From Mytilus californianus (taxonomy: Eukaryota; Mollusca; Bivalvia; Mytilida; Mytilidae), in assembly GCF_021869535.1 (NCBI RefSeq), contig NW_026262668.1:63766058-63830057 (forward strand): a stretch of DNA of 64,000 nt. The letters are read 5' to 3'. The first letter of the stretch is position 1. Each line of letters opens with the position of its first letter. This document shows positions 1 to 10,182 of this stretch, one piece after another. The notes beneath the pieces are model-generated. The model was not told where the DNA came from. It saw only the letters and a program-made list of their open reading frames with translations, and ran no database searches. The translations under genes were made by a program, and so were the position numbers.

Positions 1-571
1 ATCTTTCAGATAAAAAATAACCTAAATCTTTAGCTCTAAAACTTTGATTACTTGATCAGCGGTTGAGGAGAATAGTTATCTCCAATACATGTATTCCGAT
101 AAAAAAAATAACAGGAATTTGATTTTGAACATATTAAAAGCTTTTAAGGGCGTTATTTTTGAACATTTCTCTGACATAATGAAACAGTATTTGATGTAAA
201 AAGCCGGACCAAATTATTGGCTGTGAAATAAAATTTAGTTGTAACTCAAATGTATTAATTGATTTAAACTGTAAATAAAAATAGGATAATTCCTCACTAA
301 AATATAACATGATTTACATTCATACTCACAATCAGGAAACATACAATTCCTACCTTTTCTTTCTACTGTTGTGTCACCTAATATCTATAATGCATTAAAA
401 AAAAAAATATTTTCCTAATGATAAGAAAGTCCTCACATCACTAAAACTAATCCATAAATGACATGCCGAAAAAAGGAAGTCATGCATCAATTATAAACAT
501 TGCACCGACAAAATGAAACTAATTCTTGAATAGATCATAAGAGCCTTGAGCACTTTACAATATTCTAAGTT

Positions 572-660
572 TGTAAGAGAATGATAATCCCTTACATCAT
601 GATAAGTACTCGCTAACGCTCGTACTTATTCATGAAGAAAGGGATTATCATTCTCTTACA
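572..660. repeat. Foldback hairpin 1 (perfect 22-bp arms)
   Basis: Positions 572-593 are the exact reverse complement of 639-660. The 45-nt interior also pairs: 598-609 with 622-634, with one bulge. Nearly the whole 89 nt can therefore fold into one hairpin with a GC-containing tip around 610-621. It lies 14 nt upstream of foldback 2. It occupies the place where the second tandem unit carries the outer left arm of its own foldback. It may be a small foldback or MITE-like insertion, or the folded tip of a longer element. Confidence 0.8.
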
Positions 661-674
661 TATACGTCTATGTT

Positions 675-762
675 AGTCTATGGAAAGGTATGTACTATGA
701 AATTTGGAGCGAGGGGCTTGCCCCGAGCTCTTAATTTCATAGTATATACCTTTTCATAGACT
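675..762. repeat. Foldback hairpin 2, unit A (30-bp arms)
   Basis: 675-704 pairs with 733-762: 28 Watson-Crick pairs and two G-T wobbles (683/754 and 692/745). The 28-nt loop contains its own GC-rich inner palindrome, ggggc-tt-gcccc. The equivalent hairpin in unit B is at 1978-2065. Confidence 0.85.
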
Positions 763-1284
763 ATCCAATTTAGCACATATTTACAACTCGAGTAATCTTG
801 TAATTGGTCTATTGATAGTTTATTTTGGCTGACTACTTGTATCACAGGTGTTTGTAAAACGGAGCTCATTAACGAAGTTTTGTAAATCTACTCACTAGTA
901 TCATTGTAAAATATGTGATTTCAAAAGGCCCTTCACTCCAGTATGAAAAGATGGTAGCTGCTGGTGTAAGTATGTATACTGATATAAAGCGGTGTTTTAC
1001 TATACATGTTCTTCTTACATGGTAAGATGAAAAAATAAATTGACCAAAAGCAGGCAGTAATTAAATAGTAGTGGAAGCTTTACATGTTTTGAAAACATTT
1101 TTTAATTTCACAGTAAAACTAAAGCTATAAAAAATTTGAAACATATAGATAGTTTGTCCCCATAGATATAGTCTAGCAGATAGGCATTAAAAACCAACTA
1201 CCAATAGATCAGAGATTATAGGATTGTGTTTTGTGTTTTTTTTTTTATTATTTCAAAGTAAAAACTATAAGATTTATCAGAATA

Positions 1285-1291
1285 TGTTTAT

Positions 1292-1348
<57 letters not shown>
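1285..1348. repeat. (TA)n microsatellite
   Basis: An almost uninterrupted TA dinucleotide run inside tandem unit A, absent from unit B. Confidence 0.9.
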
Positions 1349-1350
<2 letters not shown>

Positions 1351-1949
1351 TAGGTGGCACATTATCTTCAGACATAATCACAGTTTTTCAATTCATGACA
1401 TCGTCCTGAACATGCATGAAATATTTGCCACTGGACATAAGCAACCAATAATCAATAAATCAATCAATCCATGACGAAATAAATCACCTTCCTTAAGAAA
1501 GTTTAAAAAATTATCACCAAGTTGCTTTAATTTTCCTTCACAAGGTTTCATAGTACACACTTTTCTGTGTACAAAGTAATAGCATGGATGATACATCATC
1601 ATAATTTTAAGATATCGTTGTACTCTAATCAAGGTACAAAGAACCATATGTATTACCCTTTATTTAAATGATAAAATTTGCAATTGTCAAACACATTTTT
1701 TAGATCCAAAGATTTTAATAGCAGGATATTTAAAAATCAACGTGAAAACTAATTACAAACTATTTAATTTAATTTGGAACACAGCATTTTATTTCAAAAT
1801 AGCCAGTGGCAATTTTTGTTTTAAATATCTTGATTACGATACAATGAAATCTTACCCTTGTGGTCATTCATGCGTAGTTACTTAGTACACAGGAAAAGTA
1901 TGTACTATGAAAATTAGAAGACAAATATAAGCAATTTGATTGGACGAGT

Positions 1950-2092
1950 AGTTGTAAGTATGTGCTAAGTGTCGGTTAGTGTATGGAAAGGTATATACTA
2001 TGAAATTTAGAGCGAGGGGCTTGCCCCGAGCTCTTAATTTCATAGTATATACCTTTCCATACACTATCCAATTTAGCACATATTTACAACTT
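1950..2092. repeat. Extended foldback at the A/B unit junction
   Basis: The core arms 1978-2007 and 2036-2065 are perfectly complementary over 30 bp. Pairing resumes outside the core: 1950-1968 complements 2073-2092 with one mismatch. The palindrome therefore spans about 143 nt. The left outer arm alone recurs near 3111-3129 at the end of unit B without a right arm, so a half-palindrome marks the array end. Confidence 0.8.
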
Positions 2093-3130
2093 GAGTAATC
2101 CTGTAATTAGTCTATTGATATATTTTGGCTGACTAGGTGTAGCTCATGTACGTAGTTTTGTCAATCTACTCACTAGTATCATTGTAAAATATTGAATCCA
2201 GAATGAAAAGATGGTAGCTGCTGGTGTAAGTATGTTTATTGACATAAAGCAGTGTTTTACTATTCATGTACTTCTTCACATGGTAAGATGACAAAATAAA
2301 TTGACCAAAAGCAGGCAATAATTAAATTGCAGTGGAAGCTTTACATTCTTGTAAACATTTTTTCAATTTCACCTAAAAACTAAAACTATAATAAATTTTA
2401 CACATATAGATAGTTTGCACTGGCGGATCCAAAAAGGGGGAGGGGGAGTTCAGGAGGGGGATGGAAAACGCCCTTTTTGTGATGATCAATGCTTTTGAAT
2501 GAGGACATACAGTTGGACCCCCCCCCCTTTTTATCTTGGGTTGGAACCCCTTTTAAAAATGACTGGATCTGCCCTGGTATGTACCCATAGGTAGTCTAGT
2601 GGATAGTTTACATGCATGAAATATTTGTCACTGGACATTCAGCAACCAATTATCAATCAATTCATGACGAAATATATCAAATTGCTGTAATTTTCCTTCA
2701 CAGGGTTTCATGGTTCACCTTTTTTTGTGTACAAAGTAATTGCATGGAAGATAAATGATTACAATTTTCAGGTGGCGTTGTACTCTAATCAAGGTATAAA
2801 AAAAAACCATATGTGTTACTCTTTATTTAAATTAAAGAAACTTTTAATCGTCAAAAACATTTTTAGATCCAAAGATTAAATAGTAGGATGTTTAAAAATC
2901 AATTTGAAAACTAATTACAAACTATTTAGTTTAATTTGGAACACAGCATTTATTTCAAAATCGCCAGTAGCAATTCTTGTTTTAATATCTTGATTACGAT
3001 ACAATGAAATCTTACCCTTGTGGTCATTCATGCTTAGTTACTTAGTACATGGAAAAAGTATGTACTATGAAAATTAGAAGGCAAATATAAGCAATTTGAT
3101 TGGACGAGAAGTTGTAAGTATGTGCTAAAA
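1970..3130. repeat. Tandem unit B
   Basis: Second divergent copy of unit A. It lacks the TA run and neighbouring 200 bp of unit A, and carries a small inverted-repeat insertion at 2418-2580. It ends in a truncated half-foldback at 3111-3129, after which the sequence becomes unrelated. Confidence 0.75.
2418..2580. mobile_element. Short MITE with GGCGGATCCA-type inverted ends
   Basis: About 163 bp are present in unit B but absent at the equivalent point of unit A (after the tagtttg motif near 1156). The ends are inverted repeats: ggcggatcca near the left end and tggatctgcc near the right, with G-rich and C-rich runs just inside. The empty site in unit A makes this a genuine insertion. No transposase is encoded, so it is non-autonomous. 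The target duplication cannot be fixed confidently. Confidence 0.7.
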
Positions 3131-3810
3131 AGTGTATAGATGAACCTTACCCCGTTTTGATGGAGGTTCAAACAGTCTTTTCCGTTTGATATTGTCACCT
3201 AAGGTCATGTTTATATTCTAACGCTTCACTGACTACGAGTGAACTGCTTTAACTCTAGACGCAATATATTGTTATGTTGTTGAAGTAAAGTGAAATATAA
3301 GGAATAACAGATAGCACCATTTATTTCATCGCGATAAATATTTTTTAAGGAGACAAAATAAGAAAAAAATATAAAACTATCAGAATTAGAAAAGTAATAA
3401 GATATTCAGCAAGCAAAGTGCCAACGGAAACAAAATAAAATTGGTTCTTTATTTCAAATAAAATTGCCAAATATAAAATTTAATATATACCTATATACTT
3501 ATAAAATACCACACAATATTTTTTTTTATATTGTAATAAAATATTTACTTATCTTTGTTCACGAACTTTGTAGTCATATCTAATGAAGAAAACTGAAGGT
3601 ATGTGAAAATGATAAAAATAAAAAAAAAAAACAAATAAAACTGAAGGTATGTGTACCAACCTTTTCCAGACAATGGTAGACACTGGTGTCCTCCCCGAGG
3701 GACTGTGGCATCCACAGCCATGAAGGAGTAGAACTCTTGTAATGTCGTATCCATTTAGAATCTCATTTTTTACTAAGTAACTGTAAACTAATTTGAGGAT
3801 TCACTGGGAG
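3131..3810. other. AT-rich spacer with one weak minus-strand exon candidate
   Basis: No repeat family recognised. On the minus strand, 3754-3661 starts with ATG, is open for 31 codons, is richer in GC than its surroundings, and ends at a plausible AAG/GTTGGT donor. I cannot assign a protein family to it and cannot exclude chance. Confidence 0.3.
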
Positions 3811-4735
3811 GGGTGAAAGGAAGTGAGTGAGTGAGTGAACGAGGCAGACAGATAATGACTGGGTGAATGAGAGAGAAAGAAATTGAGTGAGTGAATGAGA
3901 GAAAACAAATTGTAATAGAACGAGAGAGAGAAAGGTGTTGAGAGTGGGCAAGTGGCAGAGTGTGCAAGTGCAAGTGAAAGGGTGCAAGTAAGTGAGTTAG
4001 TGGGTGAGCGAGATGGTGAGAGCATGTGGGTGAGTGAGAGATACTGACAGTAAGAGTAAGTAAGTAGGTGGGCGAGCGAGAGAGCCAAAAAAGTGAGCGA
4101 GCGTGAAAGAGTGTGAGTGGGCGAGCGTGAAAGAGAGTGAGTGGGCGAGTGAGGGCGCCAAATGAATGAGTGGGAGTGTGAGAAAGCTAACGAGAGTGAA
4201 TGAGAGATTCAGTGAGCGAGAGAGCTAACGAGTCTGAGTGAGTGAGAGGGCCAAGAGAGTTTGAGAGATCCAGCGAGCGAAAGAATGAAAGTAAGAGAGC
4301 AAGTGAGTGAGTGGGTGGGCGAGTGAGAGATCCAGTGAGCGAGAGAATGAAAGGGAATGAGTTAAGAGAGTGAGTAAGAGAGCCAGTGAGAGGACGTAGT
4401 GAGTGGGTGGGCAAGCGAGCGAGCGAGAGAGTGAGCGAGGAAATGAAGGTGAGCGGGTCAAGAGAGTGAATGCGCGATTGAGAGAATGAGAGAGCTAACG
4501 AGAGTGAGTGAGAGATGTAGTGAGCGAGAGAGTAAGAGAGCCTACGAGAGTGAGTGAGAGGGCCAATAGATTGAGAGAGCTAACGACAGTGAGAGAGCCA
4601 ACGAGAGTCAGTGAGTGGGAGAGAGAGTCAGCGAGCCGTGAGTCAGCGAGAGAGCAAGTGAGAAAGGAATGTGAAAGCGAATGGGAAAGAGAACGACTAT
4701 GAGTGAATGAGCGAACAACAGAGTCAATGAAGGTT
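3811..4735. repeat. Purine-rich GAGN low-complexity tract
   Basis: About 925 bp of imperfect GAGT/GAGC/GAGA tetranucleotide repeats on the + strand, interspersed with a recurring short motif around ccaacgagagtgag. The + strand is overwhelmingly A and G with few pyrimidines. Open frames on both strands here encode only Ser/Leu/His- or Glu/Arg-rich repeats and are artefacts. Confidence 0.9.
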
Positions 4736-5092
4736 AATGAATTGGACTAATAAATCTGTTTTTAAGCCTTAAGCGTTGAAGTAAAAAGTCATACTTTGAT
4801 CTTTTGATACCCTCCCAACATGACATGGGTTAAGATGATTTATTCAAGAGTTTGATTTCCGTCTCATGCACGAGCATAATAAGCTAGTTTTATTTATTCT
4901 TTCTTAAATAACTGACTATAAAAACTGTCCCTACTATATTCATGTGTCCACGTATTGTTTGCGCAGTACAAATGATCTTATATTTTTTTTCTTCATTATT
5001 TTTCTTGTATCTTCAGAAACATTTGCTCTATACAAACTAATGATTACTTTAAAATTAAACTTTACAATATAAAAATAGATATAATTAAAAAC
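4736..5092. other. AT-rich spacer
   Basis: No gene, RNA or repeat family could be supported. Confidence 0.4.
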
Positions 5093-5113
5093 CAATTGTT
5101 CAGAGAACAATTG
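5093..5113. repeat. 21-nt palindrome
   Basis: Nine-bp perfect arms (caattgttc / gaacaattg) around a 3-nt loop, directly abutting the left end of the candidate element that starts at 5115. Confidence 0.75.
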
Positions 5114-5114
5114 A

Positions 5115-6282
5115 AGGTCTTTCCACCCATAAAGATCAATTTTGATATTGAAATATTAAAACTCAGTTAGATATATCATATCCAGCGTCAAATGATAGCT
5201 TATTGACACTGATTCCAAAAATATATGGTTTCTATACATTTTTTTCTAAATAAGGGAGATAAATTGTTACTTCCGGTTTGAAAAATGTCACTTCCGGTTT
5301 TATTTGATAGTTTACTTGATACTGTTTCCAAAAATATATGGTTCAATATACTTTTACATTAAATAAGTACAAAAAATAGCTACTTCCGGTTTACACCAGG
5401 TCACTTTCGGTTGGCTTTTCCATAGTCAAGTGGCTTGCCACGTAATGCAAAAAGTCCCATGGCTTTATCATGTACACATATGAGGTAAAAGCAAAGGTCA
5501 AAATCTAGAACGTCAATTTTACCTATGACCTTGAGCTCAATTTCAAGATCATAAACCAAGGGCTTCAAATCAAAAGACTATAGGTCTTAATTATATATGG
5601 TTAATGAGTTATATCAGTATATGGTTAACTTTTAGTAAAAGAGGGGAGAAAACTCCAATTTAATGTTAGCGGACCCTTTTAACCAAAATTTATGTGTTAC
5701 GACATGTCGCAACTTACAATTTAGTAAAAATATGTTGTCGATATCTTAACGGTTTTTGAAAAGAATTGAAAATAAGCCAAAATCAAAATTTAAAATATGA
5801 CCTTGACCTCCGACCTTGACCTATTTTTCTTATTTTTGGATCAAGGACCTCAAATCAAAAGATCATAGGTCTATATCACTTATGGTTTACAAGATAGAAA
5901 TGCATATCACTTATATCAAATGCATAAGGGGAAATAACTCTCATATGGAATATTCATATCGCTTCGGTCAAAATAGGACAAATCATGCAAAGGATATAAC
6001 GAGCAATTTTATAAAATAAATTTGTCGCTTTCTTTTACGGTTACGGAGGAGATGCAGTCACAAGGAAAACAGTGTTCAGGGAGATAACTCCTACAAAGAA
6101 AATTGTTCGGCTTAGAATGGGTGAAAATAAAAAGCGCATAAACTGTATGATACTATATAAGAAATATCTAAGCGACATCTTACGAAACTAAAATTTTACG
6201 CGAGAACAAAATTTGGCGGAAGAAAATAATAATAATCAGAACAAATACAATAGGTCTTTCCACAGAAAAGTGGAAAGACCTA
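5115..6282. mobile_element. Candidate TIR element with repeated internal segments
   Basis: The left end (5115-5126) is the inverted repeat of the right end (6270-6281), 12 of 12 bases. The right end also carries a second inverted copy at 6252-6263, so the terminus is a hairpin with a 6-nt loop. Inside are tandem copies of a segment with cacttccggt motifs (about 5200-5410), and two divergent copies of a block rich in gaccttgacc and caaatcaaaaga motifs (5520-5620 and 5806-5900). No transposase is recognisable. The internal open frame at 5816-6019 is repeat sequence. No clear target duplication is visible, so boundaries are tentative. Confidence 0.5.
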
Positions 6283-6283
6283 A

Positions 6284-6641
6284 TAAGAAGATGTGACATG
6301 ATCGCCTTTTAGACAACCGTCCACCAGACACCAAATTACGTAGATTTAAGCAACTATGTGTCATCGCAAGTCCTTCAATAAGAGCAAAACCATACCATAT
6401 AGTTTTAGCTATAAAAAGCCCCGAAATGACAAAATGTCAATTTTTTTCAAACGAGAAAGAAGTACAAAACAAGAAATGAAAAAAGAAATGTGATAGACAA
6501 CAACCAAAGACAACCACTGAATTACAGGCTCTTGACTCGGGACATATACATACACAATGTGGTGAGGTTAAACATCTTTGTGAGCGTTCAACCCTCCCTT
6601 ATCATAGCAAAGTGGTGTAACAGCATAGCATAAGAACAAAC
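6284..6641 (-). mobile_element. SINE-like repeat, family A
   Basis: Reverse-strand copy of a repeat found at least eight times here, including 20063-20442 (+), 17630-17965 (+), 7171-7470 (-) and 10183-10640 (-). On its own strand it includes a phrase near tagctaactatacggtatggg and ends in a segment near ttgtctcattggcaatcataccacatc. I know this family as abundant in mussel genomes. It has no coding capacity. Confidence 0.7.
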
Positions 6642-7170
6642 CGTGATGTTCAAAAGGTCTCTGTTATATGTAGTAAAAATAAATATACATAGAACCTTTT
6701 GAGATTATGATAATAATTTTCACTGTTTTATCATTCTATAGTTAAAAGGTGTTCTTTGCTTAGGTTTAAACAATAAACTTTTTTGAAAAACGTTTAGATA
6801 ATAAACTTTTAAACTACACTGTAACATGCAGATACTGTGTCGGCTTTTGTCAAAATCTGCATTAGTCTCAAAGACAGAGAGAGAAAACTCTATTTTTATT
6901 AATGTATCATCCACATACAAAATAAGTTGCAATTAATGTAATCTTTCATGAAAATAACAATTTATAAATTTGGTTGGTTCGAAGCGCTTTCCTGGATTTA
7001 CCTTAATCCGTAACGTTAAAAAAAAAACAAAGCAATTAGGAGCCAAGAATGCATATTGTTTACTCCAGAATCGTCATTGTAAAAAATGGTCTCACTACAA
7101 CAAAATTAATTCCAGAAACTATAAACTCGTCAACAGGTGTACATTATGAGGCATTATACATTGTACATGT
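6642..7170. other. AT-rich spacer
   Basis: No gene or repeat family could be supported. The minus-strand open frame at 6720-6932 has no recognisable motif. Confidence 0.35.
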
Positions 7171-7470
7171 ATAAAAAAAAAAAGGAGATGTGCTAAAAGT
7201 ATGATTGCCAATGAGATGAATATCTAGATATGACCACAGGACAAGGATTCAATCAAATAAAGGGTATTGTGCGGCCATGAAAAAAATGATCAAAACCCAT
7301 CCCGTGTAGAAAACTACAAAAATCCCCGTCATGATATAATGTAAAACAATTCAAAAGAGAAAAAACCAACAGCCTGATTTATGCTTAAATAACAAATGAA
7401 AGACAGAAACCAACAACAACCGCTGTATTACAGGCTCCTGACTTAAGACAGACACATAAAGAATTCTTGT
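7171..7470 (-). mobile_element. SINE-like repeat, family A, degraded
   Basis: Diverged reverse-strand copy of the family at 6284-6641. It shares the ggagatgtg...gattgccaatgagat end, the caaaacccat block and the aaccgctgtattacaggctcctgac block in the same order. Confidence 0.6.
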
Positions 7471-8059
7471 GTAAAGTGTAAAAGACAATTTATAATAATT
7501 CATTAGACATAACTAAAGTCAATCTGTGAGTTAAACATAATAAAAGATTAAGAAAGGAGGTAGATTTCAAGGTTTATAGACACACTCTTACACAAAGGAA
7601 ACAGACATGTGTTCAAGAGAACACAGTTACAAACAAAGAAATATTTTGTTTTTACGTCCATTAAAGGGAATATAGTTTAATTTCTTGATTGTAAATATTC
7701 CATTTGTACTGAATTGCAGGTTACTACCAAAATAGTAAGTTTGCACTGTTAGCTTGATTAACATAGCAAAATAACACTAACTATTTAATTTGTTTAGAAA
7801 AAAAAAATACGACACAAGAGATACAAGAAATGGTAAACAACAATATTGTTTCGAATGATTCAGGAGTTTGTAATCAATAGATTTACAGAAATTTACCTCA
7901 TCATTGATATTTTATGTCAACAGTTCAACAGTTAAGATGAGAGAAAAAAACGAGACTGAGGCTAGAAAAAAATGGCCCTTGTCATCTGTGACATATTTGT
8001 TCTATAATAACAGAAAATCAAATAATGATGAAATCCTAAAAATGTTCGAAGAGATAACT

Positions 8060-8230
8060 GCAACTTTATTGTAAAAAAGATTGTTTCAATATCTTCCTCG
8101 TAAGCCACAATTTTCTATATAGGAATTCATTATAGGAAATCCTAGAATACCAAAAACCAGCAGGAAGATAATATATACGCGACATTCAGGTGCTGCTGAA
8201 ATGTTACTGCATAAAAGGGAACGGAATGTC
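8060..8230 (-). pseudogene. Penelope-like reverse transcriptase fragment
   Basis: Minus-strand translation contains CSNISAAPECRVYI, matching the CSNIPAAPxYGVYI segment conserved in the other reverse-transcriptase copies of this window (34290-34350, 29340-29390). A frameshift follows, after which another frame resumes the homology (SYNEFLYRKLWLTRKI). Only this C-terminal piece remains. It ends about 100 bp left of the foldback element. Confidence 0.55.
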
Positions 8231-8472
8231 CATAATGGTATAAAAATATATATTTTAGTTATTGTTGTTGATATTGTACAAAATTGCAAAAGGCAATAAT
8301 TACTTTCTAAAAAATATAACACAAGCTTATGGAACACCACAGCTGTCTTATGTGGAACTCTGATATAACGTTATGTGGTTTAATTATTACTTGATGATAT
8401 TTTGTCTTTACATAATATGGTTTTGACATTACTTAATGATGTTTTGATATTACTTAATGGTTTTGTCGTTAC

Positions 8473-9314
8473 GGGCGTATTGCATTTCCGCTAATTTTTC
8501 AAAGTTCCAATACTACGTTTCCGGAAACTTAAAGTATACGTTTCCAGAAATTGTATCTATTACTTTTTCGGAAATTTACCTGGTAGTAAATTATTAATAT
8601 TTGAATATATGTTAGATAAATTATTTATTTCATATTTTTATACAAAAAAGGTTCTGATCTTATATCTACAATATACTAGATATAAAAAAAAATGAAAGTT
8701 TCACCTTAGTGAAAAATGATGATGTTGGAATTGTTATATTTTTATGTTTCACCAACTTGAAATGTCTATGATCGTCTATGCAATGAAATAACTAATATTT
8801 TCATAGATGGCACAGTTAATTATTCAATACATGTGTGTAAAATGGTAACTACATTCCTCTAGTGTTTGCGCTACTTCCACTTTTATCAAAATGTGGGATC
8901 TGCTTATTGATGTGTGCACTTCCCGAAGACTAACTCTCCAGTCCGAGGTAGATCATATTGACTTTGAATGTGCAATGCATACTGCTGTTACAAAAATTTC
9001 ATGCTGCTACAATCAGTTGTTGCAGGTTTCATTCAGGACAAAGTTCAAGGTACTCCTTTAACTGGCCACCCGCTGATTGATACTACGACACAAACGAAGT
9101 TTGTGTAGATAGGATTGAAACAACAGCAAGGGTCCAGATAAGGTACTCCTTACTTATTTTCTCGAAAAAAGTAATAATTTATTTTTTCCGGAATCGTTAC
9201 TATTTTCTCGGAAAAGTAAGGTATTTATTTCCGGAAACGTAGACTTTTTTTTGCGGAAACGTCATCTTTTTTCCCCGGAAAAGTAATGCCAAATTGCGGA
9301 AACGTAAAACGCCG
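8473..9314. mobile_element. Mutator-like (MULE) insertion
   Basis: An 842-bp insertion in the left foldback arm. Ends 8473-8491 and 9296-9314 match as inverted repeats at 15 of 19 bases. They are followed by subterminal tttccggaaa-type motifs at both ends. It is flanked by gtcgttac (8465-8472) and gtcattac (9315-9322), a near-perfect 8-bp target duplication. The right foldback arm keeps the uninterrupted site with one copy of this octamer (12098-12105). Inside, around 8935-9000, a + frame reads DFECAMHTAV, resembling the DFE motif region of MULE transposases; it is followed by stops. The 8-bp duplication fits MULE, but hAT is an alternative. Confidence 0.6.
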
Positions 9315-9322
9315 GTCATTAC

Positions 9323-9640
9323 TTTATATGGTTTTGTCGTTACTCGGTGTGGTTTCACCATAAAATTCAATGTGGTTGAGTCATTAGGTAATGTGGTTTT
9401 AACATTACTTGATGTGTATGTGGGTTAACGTAATGTCGTTGTTTCATTGCATGATGTGGTTTTGTTATTTGGTAATGATGATTTTTTAATTCTTTAAATG
9501 ACTTTAACATTACATAATGATATTTCAAAATTTGACGATTTTGCACTACATGATATGTTCGTTCTAGTGTTTGATGTGGTCCTGGCATTCTTTGATGTGG
9601 TTATCACATTACTTGATGAGGTAAAACCTCGTGAACATAT
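9323..9640. repeat. Left-arm minisatellite (cattacttgatgtggtttt type)
   Basis: Imperfect head-to-tail repeats of about 17-21 bp containing cattacttgatg and gtggtttt. They continue the array that starts near 8370 and is interrupted by the Mutator-like insertion. The same array appears inverted at 11790-12290. Confidence 0.75.
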
Positions 9641-9883
9641 TGGAAAAACAATTTTTTTTTTTAAACCGATTTCCATGTCGTTTATTAAATGTGCTTCAAA
9701 TGGGTGTCGCTATCCATTGAGTTAAAGTTCAAATTAAAGTTCGAGTTGTTGTTCAGAGGTATTTTGGTAAGAGAAAGGGGGAACAGCGGACAAAAATAAG
9801 AAAAAAAGTACTAAAAAAATAACAATATTTCGGACATAAGGAGGATATCCCCAAACCACTCGGTACGGCCGTTTTTTCCTTAG

Positions 9884-9978
9884 TTCTCAAAAGGAAGCAG
9901 TATTACAATGAATTCGTGAAGGATTCACAGGAACCCTTTGTCTCGCCTGAAATTGCTGCTGTCAGTGTAAAAGTGTAA
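9884..9978 (+). CDS. Weak candidate terminal exon, family unknown
   Basis: A good acceptor (cgttttttccttag) precedes a frame open for 30 codons before a TAA. The frame reads LKRKQYYNEFVKDSQEPFVS and then continues hydrophobic, which is more protein-like than nearby frames. I do not recognise the family. It lies inside the 4-kb foldback element, so it might be a relic of that element's gene or captured host sequence. No partner exon was identified. Confidence 0.25.
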
Positions 9979-10182
9979 TAGTGTAATGTTGACTGTAAAA
10001 TGTCCATTTATCGGTAAAAAAAAACAAAATTAAAAAATTAGTTTTTCTGTAGATGCTTTATCTTGATCTTGAAGATTACCTTTTATACAAGTGTTATAAC
10101 AATTCATGGAGATTTAAAAATGTATTACGCCAAAACAGTTTAATTCGGTAATATTAACTGCAAATAAAACTTATATAAAAAT

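Larger units (their letters stand above)
663..1969. repeat. Tandem unit A
   Basis: This is the first of two direct, divergent copies of the same sequence; the second is 1970-3130. Matching blocks include 774-1150 with 2077-2420, 1412-1640 with 2611-2790, and 1650-1969 with 2815-3129. Unit A contains an AT dinucleotide run and about 200 bp (roughly 1186-1400) that unit B lacks. Small substitutions and indels throughout indicate an old duplication. A short dispersed copy of part of the unit lies near 40421-40470, so the unit derives from an interspersed repeat. Minus-strand open frames across it are translations of the palindromes and not genes. Confidence 0.75.

Noticed and set aside
678..2079. 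Minus-strand open frames containing VYTMKLRARGKPLA
   Set aside because: Translation of the palindromic loop in tandem units A and B, with no evidence of coding.
4187..4702. Open frames on both strands in the purine tract
   Set aside because: They are translations of a low-complexity GAGN repeat.
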